Positions 10,281-20,145 are shown, counted from the stretch's first letter. The stretch: 64,000 nt of DNA from Acinetobacter qingfengensis (GCF_008693185.1 NZ_VXKN01000004.1:186001-250000), one strand, 5' to 3'. Numbers and translations: made by a program. The notes: generated by a model not told the origin, from the sequence alone.

Positions 10281-10862
10281 ATGAAAGCAATTGCAATATT
10301 TTGTGGTTCCGCCACAGGAACAGATCCGATTTTTTTACAAAGTGCGCAACATGTAGGCGAAATTCTCGCTAAAAATAATCTCAGCTTGGTCTACGGTGGT
10401 GGTAAGGTTGGTTTGATGGGTGCTGTGGCAGACAGTGTTCTGGCACATGGTGGACGTGCAATCGGTGTGATGCCTCGTGCTTTGGTTGACCGTGAAATTG
10501 CACATACAGGTTTAAGCGAATTATATGTTGTGGAAAATATGCATCAGCGCAAAATGCAAATGTCTGAATTAGCAGATGGATTTATTGCTTTACCGGGTGG
10601 TGCTGGAACATTGGAAGAAATTTACGAACAATGGACTTGGGCACAATTGGGTATCCACGAAAAACCTTGCGCTTTTTTAAATATTAATGCTTATTACCAA
10701 CCGTTATTGGACATGGTACAGCTAATGGTAGACAAGGGATTCACTCAGCCACGCTATGCCGAAATGCTAATCCAATCTGACAATATTGCAGACATTTTGA
10801 CTGCATTTAAACATTATCGTGCGCCTCAGGCCAAATGGACCAATGCCAATGTCAAACCCTAA
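10281..10862 (+). CDS. LOG-family protein (nucleoside 5'-monophosphate phosphoribohydrolase-like)
   Basis: The start MKAIAIFCGSATGTDP and the signature PGGAGTLEEIYEQWTW define the LOG (lysine decarboxylase-like Rossmann) family, whose studied members cleave the N-glycosidic bond of nucleotide 5'-monophosphates. The length of 193 residues is normal. The start at 10281 is chosen by family N-terminus; two upstream ATGs (10239, 10260) lack conserved sequence. Its end overlaps the Nudix gene by 14 bp, so the two are probably translated together and might act on related nucleotide substrates. Confidence 0.87.
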   Translation: MKAIAIFCGSATGTDPIFLQSAQHVGEILAKNNLSLVYGGGKVGLMGAVADSVLAHGGRAIGVMPRALVDREIAHTGLSELYVVENMHQRKMQMSELADGFIALPGGAGTLEEIYEQWTWAQLGIHEKPCAFLNINAYYQPLLDMVQLMVDKGFTQPRYAEMLIQSDNIADILTAFKHYRAPQAKWTNANVKP

Positions 10863-11280
10863 TCAGCCTGTTATTGAAGTTGCGTCAGCCATTATTCTCA
10901 ATGCAAAAGGAGAATTACTTCTGGTACGCAAGCACAATACCTTTGCATTTATGCAGGTCGGTGGCAAGTTGGAAATGGGTGAAACTCCTGAACAGGCTTT
11001 ACAGCGAGAAGTATTGGAAGAAATTGGTTGTCAGATCAAAACACTACAATTTATTGCAGTGTATAAAACACAAGCTGCCAATGAAGCCAATCATGCTTTG
11101 ATTAGCCATACTTTTTATGTAGAGTTGGATGGTATCGCAACCGTACATGCAGAGCTTGCAGAAATGTGTTGGGTGAATATAGCATCGGCTCAGCAATTGC
11201 CTTTGGCACCCTTAACCCGTGATTTTATTCTTCCATGGGTGCAACATAATTTAACATTGCTGGGCATCACACAGGCATAA
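10849..11280 (+). CDS. Nudix hydrolase
   Basis: A 143-residue Nudix enzyme with box [20 protein letters not shown] (residues about 39-58) followed by EIG. Nudix proteins hydrolyse nucleoside diphosphate-linked compounds; the substrate here is not evident. It overlaps the LOG-family gene by 14 bp and its 3' end overlaps the convergent comF by 30 bp. Confidence 0.85.
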   Translation: MSNPNQPVIEVASAIILNAKGELLLVRKHNTFAFMQVGGKLEMGETPEQALQREVLEEIGCQIKTLQFIAVYKTQAANEANHALISHTFYVELDGIATVHAELAEMCWVNIASAQQLPLAPLTRDFILPWVQHNLTLLGITQA

Positions 11281-11865
11281 GGCCTGCACATGGGTACAGC
11301 CCAATTGCTGTAATTGCTCCTTGAGTTTGCCAAGGCTTGCACCTGTGGTAATCACATCATCAAGCATTAATACATGTTTGTACTTTGCCTGTGTTTTCAG
11401 TGCATAAAATTGTTGTTCAAGGTTATGTAAGCGATCCAGACGATCCAATCCGCGCTGACTATGGCGACTTAGACGAGCAATGGGTTGCCAGATGGGAATC
11501 TGCCATTGTCTGGCAAGTTGTTGTGCTAGCAATATACTTTGATTAAACCCACGTTGAATAAGTTTTTCTGTTGCCAGAGGCATGGGAACGATGGCCTGTA
11601 TTCGAGGTTTTTCAATTGTACTTAGCGCAGCAGTTAGAAATGGTAAATAATGTAAAGCAGCCTGATCCTTAAAACGTTGCAAAATATGATCAAGTGGATA
11701 GACATAAGGAAAAATAACCTGACACTCTAGCGCATGACGAGTCACGATTTGTTTTTTCCAAGGCAAATCTTGCCAACATAATCCACATAACTGATATTGT
11801 TGTGCCGGATTCTGTCCACAGAGTAGACAGGGTTGTAAGCGATGAATAAGCTTAAACAAAGGCAT
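11251..11865 (-). CDS. comF: ComF-family phosphoribosyltransferase-like protein
   Basis: The N-terminal region holds cysteine pairs (CLLCGQ, CGLCWQ) of a zinc ribbon, and the C-terminal region the phosphoribosyltransferase signature VLMLDDVITTGASL. ComF proteins are needed for natural DNA uptake or its later processing in competent bacteria. At 204 residues the length is usual. It overlaps the end of recG by 14 bp and is probably translated from the same transcript. Confidence 0.88.
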   Translation of the reverse strand: MPLFKLIHRLQPCLLCGQNPAQQYQLCGLCWQDLPWKKQIVTRHALECQVIFPYVYPLDHILQRFKDQAALHYLPFLTAALSTIEKPRIQAIVPMPLATEKLIQRGFNQSILLAQQLARQWQIPIWQPIARLSRHSQRGLDRLDRLHNLEQQFYALKTQAKYKHVLMLDDVITTGASLGKLKEQLQQLGCTHVQALCLCDAQQC

Positions 11866-13900
11866 AACGGGGGGCTTCCGGTAACCAGCGTTGCATCAAT
11901 GCCTCTGCTTTATCTGGATGTTGTTGCAAGATACGCTGTGCCACCTGATGTGCTTTTTCCAGTAGATAGTCATCCCGTTGTAGGTTGGCGACTTTAAATG
12001 ACAATTCACCAGTTTGTTTGGTACCTAAGACATCTCCCGGGCCACGTAACTCCAGATCCCGTTCTGCAATCACAAAACCATCATTGGTTTGTCTGAGAAT
12101 ATCCAGTCGAGCCTGTCCATTGTGTGATAAAGGAGATTTATATAACAGCACACAAAAGCTTTGTTGAGAACCACGTCCAACTCGACCACGTAACTGATGT
12201 AACTGGGACAAACCCAAACGTTCCGCATTTTCAATGACCATGATCGAAGCATTGGGCACATCTACTCCGACTTCGATAACTGTAGTTGCAATTAGCAGTT
12301 GAAGCTTATTCTGTTTAAATTCCTGCATCACTGCTTGTTTTTCTTCGGCTTTAAGTTTGCCGTGTGCTAATCCTAGTTTTAAATCTGGAAACTTTTGTTT
12401 AATTTCGGCATAAATTGCTTCTGCTGCCTGTGCATCCAGTGTTTCGGATTGTTCTACCAATGTACAGACCCAATACGCTTGTTTACCTTGCATACAATTG
12501 TCATAAATTCGCTGTAAAACCTGTTCTCGCTTATCAAGTGGCATGGCAACAGTTTGAATTGGTGTACGGCCGGGGGGAAGTTCATCAATGATAGACGTGT
12601 CTAAATCACCATAAGCACTCATGGCCAATGTACGTGGAATTGGCGTTGCTGTCATCACCAACTGATGTGGTGTATGTCCGTGATGTCCTTTATCCCGTAA
12701 GGCAAGCCGTTGATCGACGCCAAAACGATGTTGTTCATCAATAATGACCAATCCCAAACGTTGAAATTTTACTTGATCCTGAAATAGTGCATGTGTACCG
12801 ATTACAACTTGTGCGCTGCCTGTAGCGATTTGTTCCAGTGCTTTATTTTTTTCTCTGGTTCTAAGTTTGGAGGCCAAAAATACAACATCCAGTCCAAGCG
12901 GTACAAACCATTTGGCAAAATTAATAAAATGCTGTTCGGCAAGAATTTCGGTTGGTGCCATAATCGCGACTTGCCAGCCATCTTCAAGTACATGCGTGGC
13001 TGCCATGGCTGCAACCAGTGTTTTCCCTGCACCAACATCGCCTTGTACTAATCTGAGCATGGGTTTATTTTTTTGTAGATCCTGTAAAATTTCCTGTGTT
13101 ACACGCTGCTGTGCCTGTGTAGGGGAAAAGGGTAGTTGTTGTAATAAATGTGCTAAAAAAGTTTGACTAGGCTTAATCGGTACAGCCTGAATCTGCTGAA
13201 TGTAAAGACGTCGTTGCAATAAACTGATTTGATGAGTCACTAATTCCTCGAAGATCAGGCGTTGCTGTGCGGGGTGACGTGCTTCACGTAATTGCTGAAT
13301 ATGACTGTTTAACGGTGGATGATGGATAAACTTCAATGCATCTTTAAGTGCATAGTGTTTGGCAATTCCTTCCGGCATATATTCAAATAAATCATCACTA
13401 TGCTGTTTTAAACAGAGATCAATAATCTGACGTAGCTTTGACTGTTTTAAACCATCAGTTGTTGGATAAATGGGAGTGAGTTCTGATTTTGGCAGGGGAT
13501 GATGATCGGTAACGGGTGTAATCTCCGGATGATACATTTCCATGCCTCTTGCACCCAGACGCACTTCTCCAAAGACCCGAACCTGCTTGCCAACACTGAG
13601 TTGTTCAGTTAATGCCTTATAAATATGGTAAAAGCGCAGGGTAATTTTACCACTTGCATCCTGTAATAGGACAGCCATGGATTTACGTTTTCCAGGTGGG
13701 AAATCTACAGATTTGACTTCACCCTGTAATAAAACGGTTCGACCAACCTGTAAACCCTGCATATCAATAATAGTACTGCGATCCTCATAATCACGAGGTA
13801 AATGAAACAGTAAATCATGAGAATTGAATAAATTAAGCTTTTCCAATTGCTGTGCAACTGTTGCCGTTACACCGGTAATTTGCCGAATTGGAATAGCCAT
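11852..13900 (-). CDS. recG: ATP-dependent DNA helicase RecG
   Basis: RecG remodels stalled forks and Holliday junctions. The 682-residue protein has the N-terminal wedge/OB region, Walker A in GDVGAGKT, the DEQH box in VIIDEQHRFGVDQR, and the C-terminal helicase motifs ending with the conserved QLRGRVGRG region. The N-terminus (QITGVTATVAQQLEKLNLF) is typical. It is immediately upstream of comF. Confidence 0.96.
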   Translation of the reverse strand: MAIPIRQITGVTATVAQQLEKLNLFNSHDLLFHLPRDYEDRSTIIDMQGLQVGRTVLLQGEVKSVDFPPGKRKSMAVLLQDASGKITLRFYHIYKALTEQLSVGKQVRVFGEVRLGARGMEMYHPEITPVTDHHPLPKSELTPIYPTTDGLKQSKLRQIIDLCLKQHSDDLFEYMPEGIAKHYALKDALKFIHHPPLNSHIQQLREARHPAQQRLIFEELVTHQISLLQRRLYIQQIQAVPIKPSQTFLAHLLQQLPFSPTQAQQRVTQEILQDLQKNKPMLRLVQGDVGAGKTLVAAMAATHVLEDGWQVAIMAPTEILAEQHFINFAKWFVPLGLDVVFLASKLRTREKNKALEQIATGSAQVVIGTHALFQDQVKFQRLGLVIIDEQHRFGVDQRLALRDKGHHGHTPHQLVMTATPIPRTLAMSAYGDLDTSIIDELPPGRTPIQTVAMPLDKREQVLQRIYDNCMQGKQAYWVCTLVEQSETLDAQAAEAIYAEIKQKFPDLKLGLAHGKLKAEEKQAVMQEFKQNKLQLLIATTVIEVGVDVPNASIMVIENAERLGLSQLHQLRGRVGRGSQQSFCVLLYKSPLSHNGQARLDILRQTNDGFVIAERDLELRGPGDVLGTKQTGELSFKVANLQRDDYLLEKAHQVAQRILQQHPDKAEALMQRWLPEAPRYAFV

Positions 13901-14051
13901 GAGTTCAAATCCTCGTTATTGTGCATGCCATCTGATCACATGAAAATCTATGCTGTTGCGAGTATGATTTTATTGATGGTTTGAAAGCGTTAAAAATCAA
14001 CTGCGTTGAACATTCTCAGAATGCTATCCTTTTTAACCAGATACAAATAAA

Positions 14052-14080
14052 AATACCAGCATCTTTTGATGCTGGCATGT
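14052..14080 (-). terminator. terminator of plsB
   Basis: CCAGCATC/GATGCTGG with a 4-nt loop (14056-14075) is followed on the minus strand by a T-rich run, just past the plsB stop codon. Confidence 0.8.
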
Positions 14081-14096
14081 TTTATTTTTAATAGAA

Positions 14097-16688
14097 TTAT
14101 TTTTTTCGGGCTTTTGCCTTGCGTATACGTGATTTTTGCCGTGCTACAGCGTCTAAAGCCTGTTTTAATTCTTCATCATTGAATTTGGTAATTTGCGCCA
14201 GCATTTGTAAAGTATCCTCATCCAGTACTAATGGTGCATCCTTGGCAATAGCACTTAAACGTTCATCAAATTCGATTAATCCGCTTTCATTGGTTTGGAT
14301 ATAGCCTTGCTGCGTTAGTACTTTAATAAAGCTTTGGAATAGGCCTTTATCAAAGAATTCTGGCGAATTAAATTCATAAAGAACGGATAAGCGCTGTCCA
14401 AGTAGCTGGCTAAGATCTTCCACTTGGCGAGCAGAAATTTGCCCACTACCACGTTGGGCAATCAGTGCCAGTGTCATAAAGTAGCGTTCCAAACTTTGGC
14501 GTACCGGTGTAGCTAATATCAATAATTGTCTATGTTGTTCGCTATTAGGTGCAGGGCTGTACAGACCTTGATCATCATCAAGTAACAGATTTTGCTGACT
14601 CAAGACCTCACAATATTGATCAATAATTTGATCCAGTTCTTGTGTTTGCCATTTTAAAAACAATTCTGCTTTTAGAAATGGATACAGCGCTTTAATGACA
14701 TGGATTAATTCATCCCGTTGTAAACGCCCATTATGCTCAACGAGAGACGCAACCAGAGAAGGAAGAATAAACAGGTGTAAAATATTATTGCGGAAGTAGG
14801 TCAGTAAAACTGCCTGATTATCTTCAATGGCAATAATGTCGCCTAATGCATGTTTGATACGTTTAATTAATTTAAGTTTTAAGCCATAAGCAATGATTTC
14901 TTTACCAGATAATGCGGTTAATTGGGTGCGTTCATCATATGGCAGCAGTTTGCTAAGATTTTGATAGGCTTCAATCTGATGAATACAGGATTGTTCGTCT
15001 AATGTATGTTTATCGGTGGCGAGTAAAATAAGTGACAATAAGGACACCGGATTGATGACCGCAGCGCGGTTAATGTTTTCCATGATTTGATGTGCTGCCA
15101 CAACAACCACATCGGAAACTTCATTGGGTAGTGCATCTTTATTAGACTGCAACAAAGGTTTGGTAACTTGCTGTTGTTTAAAGACATCATCTAAAAATAC
15201 GGGTTCACCAAAATTTAAATGTACTTTACCAAAAATACGTTCAATTTTTCTTAGGGTTTTAAACAGCCCCCAGACGGATTCTGCTTCTTTCGGCTTACCT
15301 TGCATTTCACCAACATAAGTTGCACCCTCCATTAAGCGTTCATAACCAATATAGGTTGGGATAAATGCAATAGGTTTACTGCGACCACGCAAATGGCTAT
15401 GAATGGTCATGGCAAGCATCCCCGTCTTGGGAGGTAACAAACGTCCGGTACGAGAGCGTCCACCTTCAATAAAATATTCCAGTGGTGTATTGCGGGAAAC
15501 GATGCTGTATAGATATTCTTTAAAAACAGCAGTGTACAATTGTGCGCCATTAAAGGTACGGCGAATAAAAAAAGCACCACCACCGCGGAGCATCTGACCG
15601 ACAAAAGGTAAATTCAGGTTGTCACCAGCCGCAATATACGGCACACGCAGACCACGTTTAAAAATCACATAAGACAGCAGTAAATAATCAATATGACTAC
15701 GGTGGCAAGGCACATAAATAATTTCGTATTTATCGGCCAGATCACGCACGGTACTAAAATTATTTACCTCCACGCCATCGTAAAGTTGTGTCCATAATCG
15801 GGTGAGCATGGTTTCGGCAAAACGTACAGTCGAGTAAGAATAATCTGAAACAATTTCATTTAGATGGGCAATAGCCCGTTGTTCAGCCTGTTCAACACTG
15901 ATCTTACTGCGAATAGTTTCTTGTAAAATGGCTTCCTGAACATCCCTGGACTTAATCAGGCTTTGCATGACATTACGCCGGTCGGAAAGATCTGGCCCCA
16001 GAATGGCTTCACGCTTGCTATCCAGACATTGATTCATGTGGCTGATGACATACGTGGCTGCAGATAAATTTGGAGTATGTTCCCGGGCATAAGTGATCAG
16101 TTCACGTAAGGATTGGCCTTGATGAAATTCAATAAATGTTTGTCGTCCATGCACGCCAATGTTCACCAATTGTTTAATTTTACTTGGTGTACTCCATGAG
16201 TCGGTGAACAAAAGTTTAAATAGGGAATCTTCTTTGTCTGGTTCACGTCCCCACAAAATAGTGACGGGAACCAGTTCAATATCTAATTCAGGATGCTGTT
16301 CAAGTGCTTCAATCAGGCGTAATAGACGTGGAGGAAATGTGGTGCTTGTACTGCTATGCAAAGATTGTTGCTGAGGTTGCTGCAAGAAAATCACAGCATT
16401 TTTTTCAGTTAAACTGGTGTGATGTAAAGGCTGTAAGGCACGAGGTAGTTTGAGTCGTTCAGTTTCATTATCCAGCAAAATAGCATTGCTGCGGGAATAG
16501 TTTTGCAGTACATATACCGTAAGACGGTTAGAAACCTGATCAACAGCGTTTAATTGTACTACTGGTGTGTTGGAGGGTGCTTCTCCCAGTAATTTGGGTT
16601 TAACCATCAAATCAAGCAATTTACTTGATAAGCGATGTGAAAGTTTGGAAAAACCTGATTGATCCACCAGAAGCTCCTCGTTGTTCAA
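14097..16688 (-). CDS. plsB: glycerol-3-phosphate acyltransferase PlsB
   Basis: PlsB acylates glycerol-3-phosphate at position 1, the first step of phospholipid synthesis, at the inner membrane. The 863-residue length suits the family. The catalytic HX4D motif is in VPCHRSHIDYLLLSY and the glycerol-phosphate binding motif in FIEGGRSRTGR. The C-terminus is strongly basic. It diverges from the aryl polyene genes across 413 bp (16,689-17,101) that hold no ORF and must contain both promoters. Confidence 0.96.
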   Translation of the reverse strand: MNNEELLVDQSGFSKLSHRLSSKLLDLMVKPKLLGEAPSNTPVVQLNAVDQVSNRLTVYVLQNYSRSNAILLDNETERLKLPRALQPLHHTSLTEKNAVIFLQQPQQQSLHSSTSTTFPPRLLRLIEALEQHPELDIELVPVTILWGREPDKEDSLFKLLFTDSWSTPSKIKQLVNIGVHGRQTFIEFHQGQSLRELITYAREHTPNLSAATYVISHMNQCLDSKREAILGPDLSDRRNVMQSLIKSRDVQEAILQETIRSKISVEQAEQRAIAHLNEIVSDYSYSTVRFAETMLTRLWTQLYDGVEVNNFSTVRDLADKYEIIYVPCHRSHIDYLLLSYVIFKRGLRVPYIAAGDNLNLPFVGQMLRGGGAFFIRRTFNGAQLYTAVFKEYLYSIVSRNTPLEYFIEGGRSRTGRLLPPKTGMLAMTIHSHLRGRSKPIAFIPTYIGYERLMEGATYVGEMQGKPKEAESVWGLFKTLRKIERIFGKVHLNFGEPVFLDDVFKQQQVTKPLLQSNKDALPNEVSDVVVVAAHQIMENINRAAVINPVSLLSLILLATDKHTLDEQSCIHQIEAYQNLSKLLPYDERTQLTALSGKEIIAYGLKLKLIKRIKHALGDIIAIEDNQAVLLTYFRNNILHLFILPSLVASLVEHNGRLQRDELIHVIKALYPFLKAELFLKWQTQELDQIIDQYCEVLSQQNLLLDDDQGLYSPAPNSEQHRQLLILATPVRQSLERYFMTLALIAQRGSGQISARQVEDLSQLLGQRLSVLYEFNSPEFFDKGLFQSFIKVLTQQGYIQTNESGLIEFDERLSAIAKDAPLVLDEDTLQMLAQITKFNDEELKQALDAVARQKSRIRKAKARKK

Positions 16689-17101
16689 GAGAATTTTTTA
16701 TTGCTGTAACGATATGGCATTGTTAGCCAATATCATCAGGCATGGTATTTTAAGCTAAAAAAACCTGTAGAAGTATATAAAAAAATAAGCAGTCGCATGT
16801 ATTAATTATTTTGGCGAGATATTTTGTCTTATTAAAAACACATCAATGACTCAGTATGATGAAGATCATCACCAGATCTGATCTGAACACTTTTATATGT
16901 GGATTGGATCTAAAATATTTAAAAATTGTTACATTTAATGGCAATGAAATGGTGTTTTTAGACAATCTAGGCAAAATTGGAATGTGTTGAATTGCCATTG
17001 TTGCCATGATGATTGCGCTTTAACCTTTACGGTTTACGAATGTTCACCGCAGTGAGTACTTTGTAACGAAATGATATTCTCCATTAGAAGGTCAGCAGTA
17101 T

Positions 17102-17446
17102 ATGACAGCGTTTATTCCTACGACAGAGTGCTTACAACAGGATGAGCATGCATTGTCGCTCAAAGCGCATGTAGGAGCGGAGCTTTTAGCATTTAAAGGG
17201 CATTTCCCTGAATGTGCAGTTTTCCCTGGTGTGGCGCAAATTGCTATTGTGCGTCAGGCAGTTGCGCAATATTTTGCCAGTCTTGGGGAAATTCAGCGTA
17301 TTGAACAATTACGCTTCCAGAATTTTATTTTACCTGATCAAGATGTATTTATTCAGCTTGAGCAGAATGCAGAAACGGTTCAGTTTAAATTGACCAATAG
17401 CCAGCAAGCAGTGGTTGCAAGCGGCCGTATCATTTTTAAAAATTAA
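17102..17446 (+). CDS. hotdog 3-hydroxyacyl-ACP dehydratase, stand-alone ApeI-like
   Basis: This 114-residue protein has the hotdog motif FKGHFPECAVFPGVAQIAIV with the catalytic histidine of FabZ-like dehydratases. It is clearly related to the C-terminal domain of the ligase fusion at 20,700-22,361, which contains FKGHFKDFPVYPGVAQLGLM. It would remove water during polyene chain extension. It forms a two-gene operon with the next gene, closed by a hairpin and apart from the main aryl polyene operon. It is therefore either a second ApeI for the same pathway or part of a related lipid pathway. Confidence 0.8.
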   Translation: MTAFIPTTECLQQDEHALSLKAHVGAELLAFKGHFPECAVFPGVAQIAIVRQAVAQYFASLGEIQRIEQLRFQNFILPDQDVFIQLEQNAETVQFKLTNSQQAVVASGRIIFKN

Positions 17447-17459
17447 TCAGGATCAGTTC

Positions 17460-17921
17460 ATGCAATTGTCAGATTTACCTAGAAATGCCGATTATTTTAT
17501 TCCACACCGTGCTCCAATGTTATTGGTGGATGAATGGGTGGAAATGAAAGACAATGGCTGTGTGGCAAAAGTTAAAATTCATCCTGACATGCCATTTATT
17601 GAAGATGCGGGTTTGCCAAGCTGGGTCGGTATTGAAATTATGGCACAGACTATTGCCATTTATGCAGGTATACAGCAGCGTTTAAAAGGTGAACAACCAA
17701 AACTTGGCTTTTTGCTGGGTTCAAAAAAGTTTGAGATGGCACAAACGCATTTTGCGATTGATGAAGAATTAATGATCGAAATTAAATTACAATTCTTAAA
17801 TCGTCATCAAATTGGCATGTTTGACTGTCATATTGATACCGTACAAGGGCGTTCAGAAGCAACGATTCTGGTTGCACAGCCAGAAGATGTTTCCAGCGTA
17901 TTGCCCATAAAGCAGTGCTGA
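17460..17921 (+). CDS. 3-hydroxyacyl-ACP dehydratase, ApeP-like (first copy)
   Basis: The 153-residue protein starts MQLSDLPRNADYFIPHRAPM; IPHRAPMLLVDE and GIEIMAQTIAIYAGIQ are the ApeP/FabA-like hotdog signatures. It is a paralogue of the gene at 30,584-31,021 (IPHQAPMIFIDE, SIELMAQTISLYAGVQ). The start at 17460 has AGGA nine bases upstream and lies 14 bp past the preceding stop. In Xenorhabdus ApeI and ApeP act together as the dehydratase, so this operon duplicates that pair. Confidence 0.8.
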   Translation: MQLSDLPRNADYFIPHRAPMLLVDEWVEMKDNGCVAKVKIHPDMPFIEDAGLPSWVGIEIMAQTIAIYAGIQQRLKGEQPKLGFLLGSKKFEMAQTHFAIDEELMIEIKLQFLNRHQIGMFDCHIDTVQGRSEATILVAQPEDVSSVLPIKQC

Positions 17922-17943
17922 TTTAAACAGAGTTTCTCAAAAT

Positions 17944-17974
17944 TACCGCTCTGAATAATGATTATAGAGCGGTA
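17944..17974 (+). terminator. hairpin after the dehydratase pair
   Basis: A 9-bp inverted repeat (TACCGCTCT/AGAGCGGTA) follows the stop codon by 22 bp. The T-run is weak (TTGGTT), so termination may be partial. It separates the dehydratase pair from the main aryl polyene operon. Confidence 0.5.
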
Positions 17975-18162
17975 TTGGTTCATGTATATAGATTGTCTAA
18001 TTCAAAGTGAATTGATTTTTAGTGTATTTTCATTTTAATAAAAAATTTTGATGGGATTTCTCTCTACAGTTATAATACATCAAATTTTTAAGCTGGGCTT
18101 TAATAGGGTTTCGTTTTGGTAGACCTTTGTATTGGAGCTTTTTTATTGCATGGGTTTTTGCA

Positions 18163-18813
18163 ATGTTTCAATGTCGTATTCATCACATGCATTACTGCGA
18201 TCACAACAGTGATTTACAGTCCATACAAGCTATTCCGGCTATGCAGCGGCGCAGATTATCCGGTTTAGCAAAACTTGCACTGCATGCTGCTCAACTGGCA
18301 AAACAACAATATAATCAACCAATTGACTATATTGTGTGGAGTTCACATTATGGTGATGAAAAAAACACCTTGAATATTTTGATGGACATTGCAGAAAATC
18401 AATCGCCTTCACCAACACAGTTTTCTACTTCGGTGCATAATGCCATTGCAGGCTTATATTCCATTTTATTTCAAGATCCAACACCATCTACCAGCATGAG
18501 TAGTGCTGCACATCACAGTTGGCAGGATGCCTTATTCGAAGCATACGCTTATCTGAAATCCAATCATCAGCAATCCGCATTATTGATTTATTATGATGAG
18601 CCTTTACCACAAGTCTACAATCAGGATTACGCAGTGGTGTCACAGGCGTATGCCATTGCAACGGTAATTTCTTTAGTGCAACCCAATCTACTGTTACAAC
18701 CTGCCGATCAGATTACGGATCATCAAGTTGAATCGGTACAGGCGTTTTATCAATTCTGGCAAGGACAGGCAATGAACTGGCAACATCAGGGCTGGATATA
18801 TCAAAAATGTTAA
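18163..18813 (+). CDS. beta-ketoacyl synthase chain-length-factor-like protein (ApeC-like)
   Basis: The protein resembles the N-terminal half of a ketoacyl synthase (SSHYGDEKNTLNILMDIAEN, SPTQFSTSVHNAIAGLYSI) and matches the short chain-length factor of aryl polyene clusters that pairs with the ketosynthase ApeO. No active-site cysteine is seen, as expected for such a partner. It is the first gene of the main operon. The start is uncertain: ATG 18163 is used, but an in-frame TTG at 18127 is possible and neither has a clear ribosome binding site. Confidence 0.75.
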   Translation: MFQCRIHHMHYCDHNSDLQSIQAIPAMQRRRLSGLAKLALHAAQLAKQQYNQPIDYIVWSSHYGDEKNTLNILMDIAENQSPSPTQFSTSVHNAIAGLYSILFQDPTPSTSMSSAAHHSWQDALFEAYAYLKSNHQQSALLIYYDEPLPQVYNQDYAVVSQAYAIATVISLVQPNLLLQPADQITDHQVESVQAFYQFWQGQAMNWQHQGWIYQKC

Positions 18814-19589
18814 AACAAAAAGTAAATTATGCGTGGCGTATGGCTGCGACTGGGCTGAGTTTTAGTACCTTTGGTGTAGGCGGTGTCATTATTGGCAGTA
18901 TCATTGCTCCGATTGTAAAGTGTGTCAGTAAGGATGCTGATCGTCAGCAACAACTAACACAAAGAACCATTAAATATAGTTTTAAGGGTTTTGTGGAAAT
19001 GATGTGTAAACTTGGCATCATGAGTTATGACGTTCAGGGGCTGGAAAAGCTGCAACACAGTCAGGGTGAGTTAATTATTGCCAATCATCCGACATTAATT
19101 GATGTGGTTATGCTAATTGCCTTTTTACCGCAGGCCAATTGTGTGGTGAAACAGTCATTATGGTCAAATCCTTTTACTAAAGGGCCGGTCAGAAGTGCAG
19201 GCTATATTTTAAATTTGGGATCCCAGACATTTATTGAAGCTTGTGTGGAAAAATTTCGACATAAAGACGCGGCTTCACTGGTTATTTTTCCGGAAGGAAC
19301 TCGAACGGAAAAACAGCAACAATTAAATCCTTTTCAACGAGGTGCGGCAAATATTGCCTTGCGTGCAGATGTGGCCATTCGACCGGTTGTGATTCGTTGT
19401 ACACCGTCAACGCTCACCAAGAATGAAAAATGGTATCATATTCCGGATCGTCCGTTTCATATTGAGATGCGGGTACTCGATTCCATGCAGGTAAGTGACA
19501 TTATGGCTTGTCGTGACGTCAATCCAAAAAATGTCCGTAAATTAAATGCGTGGTTATACGATTTTTTTGATAAAGAGCTTTCTAAATGA
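18807..19589 (+). CDS. 1-acyl-glycerol-3-phosphate acyltransferase-like (ApeD-like)
   Basis: A 260-residue PlsC-type acyltransferase with HX4D in ANHPTLIDVVM and FPEGTRTEKQQ, and an N-terminal hydrophobic segment that should anchor it to the inner membrane. In aryl polyene clusters this enzyme is thought to help attach the polyene to a lipid. It overlaps the previous gene by 7 bp and the next one by 4 bp, showing tight coupling. Confidence 0.82.
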   Translation: MLKQKVNYAWRMAATGLSFSTFGVGGVIIGSIIAPIVKCVSKDADRQQQLTQRTIKYSFKGFVEMMCKLGIMSYDVQGLEKLQHSQGELIIANHPTLIDVVMLIAFLPQANCVVKQSLWSNPFTKGPVRSAGYILNLGSQTFIEACVEKFRHKDAASLVIFPEGTRTEKQQQLNPFQRGAANIALRADVAIRPVVIRCTPSTLTKNEKWYHIPDRPFHIEMRVLDSMQVSDIMACRDVNPKNVRKLNAWLYDFFDKELSK

Positions 19590-19843
19590 GCAATTTGGTA
19601 GATGAGTTAAAGCAGATGATCATTGATGTACTGGTACTAGAGGATCTCAGTATTCAGGATATTGATGCGAATGCACCATTATTTGGGGATGGTCTTGGTT
19701 TGGATTCTATTGATGCATTGGAGTTGGGTGTAGCACTTAAAAAACGCTACAACATTCAATTGAATGCGGAATCTGATGAAACCCGACAACATTTTCAGTC
19801 CGTCAACAGTTTAGTGGCATTAGTTCAATCACAACAAGCCTGA
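19586..19843 (+). CDS. acyl carrier protein 1 of the aryl polyene pathway (ApeE-like)
   Basis: An 85-residue acyl carrier protein with the phosphopantetheine serine in GLGLDSIDALELGVAL. It carries the starter or growing chain as a thioester. It overlaps the acyltransferase by 4 bp. Activation probably depends on the transferase at 33,488-34,123. Confidence 0.88.
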   Translation: MSNLVDELKQMIIDVLVLEDLSIQDIDANAPLFGDGLGLDSIDALELGVALKKRYNIQLNAESDETRQHFQSVNSLVALVQSQQA

Positions 19844-19888
19844 ATTTAGTGGCTTTGGGATTCGTTCAGTTTTTTTAGTGAGAGTTAC

Positions 19889-20140
19889 ATGGTTAGCCAA
19901 GAGCAAATTTTACAACAGCTACGTCAATGGATGGAGGAGTTGTTTGAAATTGAACCGGAAAAAGTGCAGTTAAATGCACATCTTTATAATGATCTGGATA
20001 TCGATAGCATTGATGCAGTTGATTTGATTGTAAAAATTCGGGCATTAACAGGAAAGCCAATCAAGCCGGAAGATTTTAAATCAGTACGTACAGTTGCAGA
20101 TGTTGTTGATGCAATTGATAAAATGCAACACGCCCAGTGA
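19889..20140 (+). CDS. acyl carrier protein 2 of the aryl polyene pathway (ApeF-like)
   Basis: An 83-residue acyl carrier protein with the serine motif DLDIDSIDAVDLIVKI. Aryl polyene clusters usually carry two carrier proteins with different roles in loading and elongation. It follows the first by 45 bp. Confidence 0.88.
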   Translation: MVSQEQILQQLRQWMEELFEIEPEKVQLNAHLYNDLDIDSIDAVDLIVKIRALTGKPIKPEDFKSVRTVADVVDAIDKMQHAQ

Positions 20141-20145
20141 CATGA

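Noticed and set aside
12791..13166. Plus-strand ORFs inside recG
   Set aside because: They lie fully within the conserved RecG helicase frame, have cysteine-rich low-complexity translations and no ribosome binding site; they are shadows.
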